Assembly: GCA_001972305.1 (NCBI GenBank)
Contig: BDDD01000048.1
Span: 251,437-315,436, forward strand
DNA: 64,000 nt
DNA from: Cephalotus follicularis
Taxonomy: Eukaryota; Streptophyta; Magnoliopsida; Oxalidales; Cephalotaceae
Direction: 5' to 3'
Shown: piece after piece, positions 55,680 through 64,000 of the stretch
Layout of the letters: every line of letters starts with the position of its first letter
How positions within the stretch are numbered: the stretch's first letter is position 1
Program-made: the position numbers and the translations under genes
Notes under the pieces: generated by a model
Told to the model about the DNA's origin: nothing
Seen by the model: only the letters and a program-made list of their open reading frames with translations
The model's database searches: none

Positions 55680-56285
55680 GTGTCGGTTGTATGTGAATTT
55701 CCTGATGTATTTCCAGATGAACTCACTTTGTTGCCACCAGAGAGGGATATAGAGTTCAGTATTGAGCTGATTCCTGGGACTGCTCCGATATCCAAAGCAC
55801 CGTACCGAATGGCTCCTGCCAAACTGAAGGAGTTGAAGATTCAATTACAGGATTACCTTGATAAGGGCTTTATCAGACCGAGTGTATCACCATGGGGAGC
55901 ACCGGTCCTGTTTGTGAAAAAGAAGGATGGATCGATGCGGCTATGCATCGATTACAGGCTGCTAAATCAGGTAACGGTGCAGAACAAGTATCCTCTGCCA
56001 CATATTAAGGAGTTGTTCGACCAATTGCAAGGCTCTACTATATTCTCCAAACATGACCTGAGAACAGGTTATTATCAGTTGATGATCAGAGAGGGTGATG
56101 TGGAGAAGACCGCATTTTGAACCAGATATGGGCATTACAAATTTCTGATACTGCTGTTCGGTTTGACAAATGCCCCTGTAGCCTTTATGTGTCTCATGAA
56201 CAAAGTATTCCAACCTTATCTTGACCAGTTTGTCGTTATATTCCTAGACGACATCCTGATTTAATCAAAGAGCATTGAGAAACAC
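55680..56285 (+). pseudogene. Element F reverse transcriptase, N-terminal and active-site part
   Basis: Opens with [19 protein letters not shown] blocks follow: [32 protein letters not shown] and [23 protein letters not shown] at 56118-56120 interrupts the frame after EKTAF. The next segment (56121-56285) carries LFGLTNAP and FLDDILI with a TAA directly after it, so the active-site pair of Asp residues is present. Confidence 0.88.
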
Positions 56286-57737
56286 ATGCAACCTTTGAGG
56301 ATCGTATTGCAGACGCTACAGAAGGAACAACTATTCGCCAAATTCAGCAAGTGTGAGTTTTGGCTGGATCATGTAACTTTCTTAGGTCACATAGTGTCGA
56401 GTGAAGGATTGTCGGTGGATCCTTCGAAGATAGAAAGTATTGTTGATTGGACCCAACCGAGAAACGTTACTAAGGTTTGTAGTTTCTTGGGATTGGCTGG
56501 TTACTACCAAATGTTCATCAAAGGATTTTCAAAGCTTGCTACACCTTTGACACAGTTGACTCAGAAGAAGTCAAGTTTTGTGTGGGATGATGCTTGTGAG
56601 GCAAGTTTCCAAGAGTTGAAGAGTCGGTTGATTTCGGCTCCAGTATTGGCATTACCTGAGGGTAATGAGGGTTTTACTGTCTATGCTGATGCTTCTGGGA
56701 AGGGATTGGGATGCATTCTTGTGCAACATGGTAGGGTGATTGCATACGCATCAAGGAAGTTAAAGTCGTACGAGGAAAATTATCCCGTACACGATCTTGA
56801 GTTGGCAGCCATAGTGTTCGCTGTGCAGAAATGGAGGCACTACCTCTATGGTGCTCAATTTGAGATCTTTACTGACCGTAAAAGTTTAAAGTATTTGTTT
56901 TCCCAGAAGGAGCTCAACATGAGACAGAGGCGATGGGTTGAATTCTTTAATGATTACAACTACAACATTCAATACCACCCGGGAAAGGCGAATGTAGTGG
57001 CAGATGCGTTGAGTCGTAAGGCAATGATTGCTGGAGCAATGGTCTCACAGTGGAAGCTATTGGAGGAATTTCAGAGATGGAATCCGTTCATGGTTTCCCG
57101 TGGGGTTATAATGGCAAGTCTGAGAGCACAACCGGAACTTCTAGAGGGTATTTTCACTACTCAGTATAGAGATTCTGAGTTATGGAGTATTCGTGAGAAC
57201 CTAGACACTGATTTTGAGTTCTCCATTCATACTGATGGCATATTGAGGTTCCGAAGGAGGATATGTGTTCCGGATGACGAGAGCATGAAGAATGAGCAAC
57301 TGCAACAAGCCCACAAGTCAAAATACAATGTGCACCCAGGAAGTTCCAAGATGTGGCATGACCTGAAAAAGAACTACTGGTGGAGTGGTATGAAAAGAGA
57401 GATTCCTGAATACGTAGCAAGATGCTTGACCTGTCAGAGAGTGAAGGCTGAACATCAGAGATCTGTGGGACTGCTACAATCGCTACCAGTGGTTGAATGG
57501 AAATGGGAGCATGTGACCATGGACTTCGTGTCAGGATTGCCGAGGTCACGGAATCAGCATGAAGCAGTGTGGGTTATAGTGGACAGACTCACTAAGTCTG
57601 CTCACTTCCTTCTGATGAATATGACGTATTCTATCAAGAAGCTTGCTCGATTGTATATTCGGGAGATTGTTAGATTACATGGGGTGCCAGTCAGTATTGT
57701 TTATGACCGGGATGCTAGATTTACTTCAAGGTTCTAG
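56286..57737 (+). pseudogene. Element F RT connection, RNase H and integrase core
   Basis: 483 open codons. First comes the RT end ([33 protein letters not shown]), then RNase H ([54 protein letters not shown]). The integrase zinc region follows ([16 protein letters not shown] ... [12 protein letters not shown]), with MDFVSGLP (first Asp) and IVYDRDARF (second Asp). A TAG at 57735-57737 (after SRF) cuts the core before its Glu, which lies in the next ORF. Only this stop separates it from a continuous integrase. Confidence 0.92.
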
Positions 57738-57755
57738 AAGAAGTTCCAAACAGCG

Positions 57756-58511
57756 ATGGGAACAACCTTGAACTGTAGCACTGCATTCCACCCACAGATC
57801 GACGGACAGTCCGAACGTACTATTCAGACTCTGGAGGATATGCTACGGGCTTCCATGATTGATTTTGCTGGGAGTTGGGAGGACCATCTGGCACTGATTG
57901 AGTTCTCCTACAACAACAGTTTTCACACCAGCATTGGAATGGCTCCCTATGAAGCTTTGTATGAGAGAAAGTGCAGATCACCTATTTGCTGGGATGAGGT
58001 AGGTGAGAGACAAGTGTTGGGACCAGACTTGGTACAGGAAACGACCGATAGTGTGGAGATACTAAAGAAGAGACTGCTAGTTGCACAAAGTCGGCAGAAG
58101 AGTTACGCCAATAGCAAGAGGAGAACGCTAGAGTTTGAGAAGGGGGATCATGTTTTCCTGAAGATCTCGCCTTCGAAAGGGATACACAGTTTTGGCCTCA
58201 AAGGGAAGTTGGCTCCAAGGTATATTGGACCCTATGAGATACTGGAAAGGGTGGGAGATGTAGCATATCATATTGCACTCCCGCCTAATTTGTTGGATGT
58301 GCATAACGTATTTCATGTCTCCATGTTACGGAAATACGTGCCTGACCCATCTCACATATTGAGCTACGACCCTGGATTCATTAGTCCTAGATTGTCTTAT
58401 GAAGTGAGGCCAACAAGGATAGTGGATCGAATGGAGAAGGTGCTCAGGAATAAGACTATTCCTATGGTAAAAGTGCTGTGGCGTTTTCACGGAGCCGAGG
58501 AAGCTACCTAG
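57756..58511 (+). pseudogene. Element F integrase C-terminal half
   Basis: Continues in the same frame after the [23 protein letters not shown] supplies the catalytic Glu. YIGPYEILERVGDVAYHIAL (GPF/Y) and LDVHNVFHVSMLRKYVPDPSH follow, and the tail reads VLWRFHGAEEAT, stopped by a TAG. Reading past that stop continues to a TAA at 58561-58563. The C-terminus is the chromodomain-like form seen in A and G. Confidence 0.9.
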
Positions 58512-58589
58512 GAGCGTGAGGATGAAATGATAGAGATGTTTCCCCACTTGTTCGGAATGTAAGGGCTAAATTCGAGGACGAATTTTCTT

Positions 58590-58603
58590 TAAGGAGGGGG
58601 GAA
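58590..58603 (+). other. Element F polypurine tract
   Basis: TAAGGAGGGGGGAA abuts the 3' LTR start TGTAATAACC. Confidence 0.85.
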
Positions 58604-58774
58604 TGTAATAACCGCAATTTTAATTAATCTATATTTCTCCAATTTTAAATAAAATATACATTTTAATTGAGATTATTTGTCCAATTATCTTTGTGACTGT
58701 GATTTGTAAATGCTTGGGTTGATTTTGGATGCAAATTGGTAACAAAAACTTAAGAAACCCTAAAACCAGCTCAA

Positions 58775-58840
58775 ACAGTCGACTATCACAGGGTAACAGT
58801 CGACTGGTTGATTCGTGGAAGAAACAGTCGACTGGAGTGA
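58775..58840. repeat. CAGTCGACTG motifs, first cluster in F LTR
   Basis: Three cores at 58779, 58800 and 58828 (steps 21 and 28 bp), two of them the full palindrome CAGTCGACTG. Confidence 0.8.
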
Positions 58841-59721
58841 CACAGAGCAGGCGTCTGGCATTGCGCAGAGACAGTGATGACAAGTGTGCTAATCGTGCCA
58901 TGCGTGAGGGATGCGTGTCACCATCTGCCATAACATGCAAGAGGGGTGCCTTGCATGTCCTCTATTCCTTCTGCAAGATTTGCAGACCTGCAACCTGCAA
59001 AAACAGAAGAGAAAAAGTGAGGAGAGGTGAATGTGAGAGAGAGAAGGAAAAGAGAGGAGGCAGAGTAATGGAGTCTGACGATTCCTAAGTTTTCTAAGCT
59101 CTATATCAACTGTTAGAATAGAGTGTTAATGTTAGAAAACACTGAGGATAGAGGAGGTCTTGCTGGATAATTCTTAAAGCTTGCATGTTGGAAGTTAGAG
59201 CTTCAAGTGAGTGTTGAACTTGAATCTTCCTGGTAAGTCCCCAACCCGAACTCACAGCTAATGTGATAATGTAACTAGGAGGATGTTAGATATTCCTTCT
59301 GCCAACTTGATTATGAGTTAATAAGTTGAATTGAAATAGAACTGGCAAAGGGTTCAAAGAGAGGTTGTAAAAGGGTAAATGTGAGGCTTAATGAATTATT
59401 GATGAACTACTGGTAGAATAGCAATTGTAACTGGATAATTAGTTAAACTACTGATTTAATGACTGAACCTTAGAGCATGCATTGTATAGATCAATTATGC
59501 TGAGGTTGGAAGATTGATTTGGTGAAGAGCTTTGGACATTAAAGAGAGAGATCAATCCAAATTGATCTCGAGATAGCATTTAAGGTAGGGGTAATGACAT
59601 AATTTGGAAGATATATTATGCATATCATGTGTGGTTATTTTCTGTTTGATTGCATGCATTGATTGAGTTAGTAATTGCACATTGAATGCTTACCCTGCTA
59701 CTGCCTACTCATTTCTGGGCA

Positions 59722-59840
59722 GAGCAGTCGACTGTTCTTCATGACAGTGGACCATTGAAATGAACCAGTCGACTGTTAAGAACAAACAGTCGAATACTCA
59801 ACCAAACAGCCGCTGTTCTTGGAAACAGCCGACTGTTCTG
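59722..59840. repeat. CAGTCGACTG motif array, second cluster in F LTR
   Basis: Cores at about 59728, 59748, 59769, 59790, 59810 and 59829 step by 19-21 bp. Intact and decayed cores (CAGTCGACTG, CAGTGGACCA, CAGCCGACTG) keep the spacing. Confidence 0.82.
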
Positions 59841-61137
59841 GGTTAAAATTTCTGATATAGGTTCTGATTAGGCCTTAAATTGGATGTAATTAACCTGGCC
59901 TCCATATGTGATGACTGTAACAGTCAATCTTGGCCTTATACAATTACATTTCAGAATTTAAACAATGTATATGCTCCTTGTGAGAATTTTATAAGAATGA
60001 CTAGGGTATACAATGCCTTATTGAACCTTGGATTGCTACTGTGCTTACTGTTTTGCTGTATATGCTACTGTTACAATTAGTATATACTGTTTTGGGTGTT
60101 CATTAACACTACTGTCCCTTATTTTCAAATGATTTGAATCAACTAGTGCTTTAAGCACAAATATGAGTTCCTTACGGTTTTCAAAATGGAAATGTATAAT
60201 GTCAAATGATTACTGTTTTTCCCTCCCATGAGAGGTACTGTTACTGTACTGTATTGAATATCGTTTTCCTCCTATGAGATGTACTACTACTAATTGTTAT
60301 ATGTTTCAAAGAAAACAACCCTATATTACATTTTAAAACTTATGTAATATTATTACTGAATTGATTGAATTGTTGTCTATGCTATTGCTGTTAGTCGAGT
60401 GATAAGAGACATCACTGGCTACAGAGGTGGTCCTATGTGCCAGGAGTTGGCTAGAGTATCCACCCAAACTATCTGCAATGCAGATCTTGATTGTTAAACT
60501 GCCCGCTAATGCCGGTAGTGATTGACCTGATCCATCATCTTCGGAGTGAAGGGTGATAGATAGGTGGTGCACAGTTGGTGCTAAGAGTTAGCGACATGTG
60601 ACACCCAAACCACTATACTGATTGATTGTACCCTTGAGCGGTATTCTTGCATTGTATTGTCTATGGCCACTTGGCATGATTGCTTATATATTGGAATACT
60701 TAATTATGTTCTTTTCAATATAAAATGTCATACATGTTGCATTTATATATTCCTTATCATGCATTACTTCCTACTTAGCCAAGTGAGGACAACGGCTAAC
60801 CCCTACAATTTCAGATTAAGCGAAGACGTATGGGAAGTGTTGCTGAAGCTGGGAGAGTTTTACCCACTTAAGGTTGTTATTTTATTTTGTAATGTAATTG
60901 TAATGAACGGTTCACACTCCGTGTTGCTGCTTTACTTTCCTTATGTAAAAGGATAATTGTTGGATTGTACGAGCACGTAGTATGGGTTGCGTGTAGATGA
61001 CTTATGTTTTATAATCCAGATATGAAAGCTTCCGCTTGTATTATGAAATCTTGAATGAAATGCTGGATTATTTACTTTTTCCTGATATCACCTCATATGT
61101 TGTCTAAATGTAATGAAATTACGGGGTGTGACAACTC

Positions 61138-62250
61138 AGGTCTCTACCTAAAATTTGGATGCCTAAAGTCACTGCCATAGAGGAAGTAAAGGACCTGAAC
61201 ACATTGCCACTTGAAGAGCTTCTTGGATCACTCATGACACACGAAATGACAATTAAAAATCAAGAAGATGATGAAGAACAAGATAAGAAGAAAAAGAAAG
61301 TCATAGCATTCAAATCTTCTACAGCGGATTCAAGCGAAGAAGATAGTGATGATGAGATGGCCTTAATAACAATGAGATTCAAAAAGTACTTAGCAAAGAA
61401 GAAGTTTGGCAGCAAAAATCTCAAGAAGTCAACTCCTTCAAGATCTGAGACAAAAAAAGAAGAGATCATATGCTTCGAATGCAACAAACCCGGACACTAC
61501 AAAAGTGAATGTCCGAGGTTGAAGAAAGCCAAGGAAACAATCAAAAAGAAGAGAGCAATGCTAGCTACATGGTCGGGCAATGATGAATCCAGCTCTGAAG
61601 AACAGGAGAACCAAGAAGTAGCTCAATTAGCATTGATGGCAATCAATGATCTCGATGAAGACGAAGATGAAAATGAGGTAAACGAACTTCTTGAACTACT
61701 TGAACAATTCAGCCTAGAAAATGCATCACTCAAAAAGACAATAAAAGCTGTCAATAAAGAAAATGTTAGTCTAACACATGAGATGGAATGTTTATCAAAT
61801 AAGTATTTAGATGATAAGGTTATATCTCTTGAAAAAGAAAATGAAACACTTAAATTAGAAGTTGATGCTCTTAAGAAAACCTTTTCAAAGTTTTCAAACA
61901 GCAGTGAAAAACTTGACAACCTACTAGGTCTTCAAAGATGTGTTTTTAATAAAGCTGGCCTAGGTTATGATGAGATGAACAATGTTAAGCACTTTCAAAA
62001 ATATATTGACAAGAAAGATATCAAAAAGGCCTCATGTAGAATATCATGTAACTATTGCAATAGAAATGGTCGCACTACACATAATTGCTATCACAAGAAA
62101 AATGACATGTATAAAAGAAATAAGTTTAAACAAAACATGTTTTATAAAAATCAAATGTTTAAAATAAGAACAATATGGGTTCCAAAAGGAACTTTTATCA
62201 CTAACCCCCCTGGACCCAAAGCAACTTGGGTACCAAAATCTTCAACCTAA
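61138..62250 (+). pseudogene. Element E Gag (5'-truncated)
   Basis: The frame is open from the F boundary (Leu-Arg-Ser-Leu-Pro-Lys at 61138, where D has Leu-Arg-Cys-Leu-Pro-Lys) to a TAA at 62250. It holds the LLGSLMTHEMTIKNQ segment, a good zinc knuckle CFECNKPGHYKSEC, an acidic and coiled-coil region and the FSKFSNSSEKLDNLLGLQRC block. A second knuckle-like unit CNYCNRNGRTTHNC has lost its His. The tail has WVPKGTF and WVPKSST. D shares all of these except the intact knuckle. Confidence 0.9.
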
Positions 62251-62687
62251 ATTCATTTGTTTTGTAGATGTGCATAAAGACATCATCAAAAAGGAACCGT
62301 TGGTATCTTGATAACGGATGCTCCAAACAGATGACGGGGAACAAAAGTCTGTTTATTACTTGGTAACCTAAAGACGGAGGAAACGTAACATTTTGAGATA
62401 ATGCAAAAGGACAAATCATCGGAACCGGTTCAATAGGTAACAAATATATTTCTATTACTAATGTATGGCATGTTAAAGGACTCAAACACAATCTCTTGAG
62501 CATAAGTCAATTGTGTGACAAGAATTGTAGAGTTATTTTCGAAAATCTATCATGTAGAGTCATTAACAATAATAATAATACCGCTAAGTTTATAGGACAA
62601 AGAGAAGGCAATGTTTAAGTAATAGACATAGATGATCTTCAAAACCAAAATGTTAAATGCCTAGTTTCTTTAAACGAAGATAGTTGG
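62251..62687 (+). pseudogene. Element E protease region
   Basis: Blocks RNRWYLDNGCSKQMTGNKS (Copia protease; the usual Asp-Ser-Gly is Asp-Asn-Gly), then GTGSIGNKYISITNVWHVKGL and LLSISQLCDKN are readable in one frame, interrupted by a stop near 62360 and another near 62616. It leads into the GAG-pre-integrase domain. Confidence 0.75.
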
Positions 62688-63510
62688 ATGTGGCATAGAA
62701 GACTTGGACATGTTAGTATGAGAACAATTTCAAAGATTTTTAAACATGACTTAGTTAAAGGTCTTCCAAAATTAAATTTTCAAAAAGATAAGATTTGTGA
62801 CGCTTGTCAACAAGGAAAACAAACTAGAACAAGTTTGAAATCTATTAACATTGTTTCAACTACTAGGCCACTTGAACTACTTCATATGGATCTTTTTGGA
62901 CCTATAAACATAAGAAGCTTAGGTGGTAAGTCTTATGCATATGTTATTGTTGATGACTACACTAGGTACACATGGGTTTTCTTTCTAGCACATAAAAATG
63001 AAGTCTTTACCTTGTTTACAAATTTTTGTAAACAAGTTCAAAAATAAAAAGGATTTTCTATTTTGAAAATAAGAAGTGATCATGGTAAAGAGCTCGAAAA
63101 TCAATATTTTAATAATTTTTGCATCGAAAATGGTTTTAAACATGAATTTTCAACTCCTAGAACTCCTCAACAAAATGGTATTGTTGAAAGGAGAAATAGG
63201 ACTTTAGAAGAAATGACACGAACTATGCTTTTTGAAAATAATCTTCCAAAATATTTTTGGGCCGAATCCACAAACACTGCATGTTATATTTTAAATAGAT
63301 CATCAATTAGGCCAATTCTAAAAAAGACTCCATAAGTGTTATGGAGAGAGAGAAAGCCTAACATAAGTCACTTCCGTACCTTCGGATGCAAGTGCTTCAT
63401 TCACAACAATGGAAAGGATCAACTTGGTAAGTTCGGCTCAAAAGCGGATGAAGGTATATTTCTTGGATACTCTCTTACTAGTAGAGCTTATAGATGATTT
63501 AATAAACGTA
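62688..63510 (+). pseudogene. Element E GAG-pre-integrase and integrase
   Basis: MWHRRLGHVSMRTIS and ICDACQQGKQTRTS give the His-His and Cys-Cys zinc site. The integrase core follows: LLHMDLFGPI (Asp), RSDHGKELEN (Asp) and GIVERRNRTLEEMTRTML (Glu). A TAA near 63045 and a TAA near 63333 interrupt it. Beyond them, FRTFGCKCFIHN and GIFLGYSLTSRAYR are typical of the end of Copia integrase. Confidence 0.88.
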
Positions 63511-64000
63511 CTTTGCTAGTCGAAGAGTCTATGCATATTGTCTTTGATGAGGCACTTGATGTAAGTACATGTATGCAAGATAGCATAGAATTTCATGAAT
63601 CTTCTAAGAACATAGATGTAGAATCTAAGAATAGCTGCCAACAAGATCTTGTAGATAAGACCTATAAAGTAGTTAAAGATCACCCGCATGAATCCATAAT
63701 TGGTAATATTCAACATGGTGTTATCCCTAGGTCTAATGCTAATACTTGTAATTATGTTGCTTTTCTTTCTCATTTTGAGCCTAAGAACTTTATAGAAGCT
63801 GAAAGGATGAAAACTGGATAATAGCTATGCAAGAAGAGTTGAACCAGTTTGAACGTAACAAAGTTTGGTTTCTAGTACCTAGACCTAAAGATCATTCGGT
63901 AATAGGGACTAAATGGGTGTTTAGAAATAAAATGGATAATCAAGGAGTAATAGTTAGGAATAAAGCTCGACTAGTAGCTCAAGGTTATTCACAAGAAGAA
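63511..64000 (+). pseudogene. Element E integrase-RT linker and RT start
   Basis: The linker ORF (63513-63821) precedes RT. A one-base shift near 63815 leads to WIIAMQEELNQFERNKVW, then GTKWVFRNKMD and NKARLVAQGYSQEE, the first blocks of Copia RT. The window ends here, before the active site. Confidence 0.88.

Larger units (their letters stand above)
53116..61133 (+). mobile_element. Element F: Ty3/Gypsy LTR retrotransposon with truncated 5' LTR
   Basis: It has a partial 5' LTR (53116-53871), iMet primer site, gag, protease, RT, RNase H, integrase, purine tract and a full 3' LTR (58604-61133). Gag and integrase are close to those of A and G, so F is a same-lineage element in the opposite orientation. 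Only a few stops and frameshifts break pol. The 3' end falls inside the gag frame of copia element E. The left end is a rearrangement junction, so no duplication can be matched; ACTCA after 61133 is a candidate. Confidence 0.93.
58604..61133 (+). repeat. Element F 3' LTR
   Basis: 2530 bp from TGTAATAACC to GGTGTGACA. It contains CAGTCGACTG words at 58775-58835 and 59722-59840, and the GAGGACAACGGCTAACC block shared with A, K and M. The ORFs at 58729-60956 are LTR noise. Confidence 0.92.
61134..64000 (+). mobile_element. Element E: Sirevirus-like Ty1/Copia element, truncated by F and by the window edge
   Basis: The order is Gag, protease, GAG-pre-integrase, integrase, RT, as in Ty1/Copia. Gag is the same family as D's (LNTLPLEELLGSLMTHEM here, LSTFPLEQLLGSLMTHET in D). 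The left side is cut by the 3' LTR of F, so LTR, primer site and about the first 180 Gag residues are not adjacent. The right side continues beyond the window. Several stops show it is dead. Confidence 0.92.

Overview
The window is repeat-dense plant nuclear DNA, probably from a flowering plant and more likely a eudicot. I see no intact host gene, tRNA, rRNA or organelle gene. Almost every base belongs to long terminal repeat (LTR) retrotransposons nested inside one another. Lineage names (Tekay/Del-like chromovirus for the Ty3/Gypsy elements, Sirevirus-like for the Ty1/Copia elements) are my reading of protein motifs and LTR ends, not database results. All percent identities are by-eye estimates.

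Layout. Labels A to M are mine. (1) An old minus-strand element H appears to frame the left two thirds. It shows a candidate 5' LTR (41595-42769), a primer binding site (41581-41592) and a 188-codon gag-like ORF that starts at 40304. That ORF is split by element C and ends at 20798. (2) Element B (449-20335, Gypsy, plus, TSD TTTAT) lies downstream of the ORF. Its 5' LTR is split by element A (1234-10934, Gypsy, minus, TSD TAGTA). A's gag is split by a 358-bp CACTA miniature element (7822-8179, TSD TTC). (3) Element C (21228-40162, Gypsy, plus, TSD GCTCG) holds J in its internal region (26495-34710, non-autonomous, TSD AGCAG), a solo LTR K in its 3' LTR (36793-38872, TSD GCTGG) and a head-to-head Sirevirus-like LTR foldback in its 5' LTR (22482-23480). 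(4) From 43180 a Gypsy LTR 'I' contains a minus-strand solo LTR 'M' (43233-45733, TSD TGTAT). (5) A Sirevirus-like LTR 'L' (47236-51446) contains D (47355-50489, TSD ACACG), a short copia element with one long gag ORF and no pol. (6) A truncated minus-strand Gypsy fragment G (51447-53115) is fused to F (53116-61133, plus), whose 3' end lies inside the gag of a copia element E that runs off the right edge (61134-64000).

How the parts work. Complete or near-complete elements show the expected order: LTR, initiator-tRNA-Met primer site, gag, protease, RT, RNase H, integrase, polypurine tract, LTR. In Copia element E, integrase precedes RT. All gag-pol regions carry stops or frameshifts, so A, B, C, E, F and G look dead. 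D keeps a 521-codon gag but has no polymerase and would need a helper.

Most unusual observation. Unrelated LTR families in this window (Gypsy A, B, C, F, I, K, M and Sirevirus-like Copia) carry arrays of short, near-palindromic motifs centred on TCGAC or TCGGC. These repeat at about 20-23 bp, most often 21, while the bases between them look unrelated. Two LTRs of the same lineage (A and K) use different core words with similar spacing. This looks more like phased sites than an ordinary tandem repeat and is my main candidate for something undescribed.
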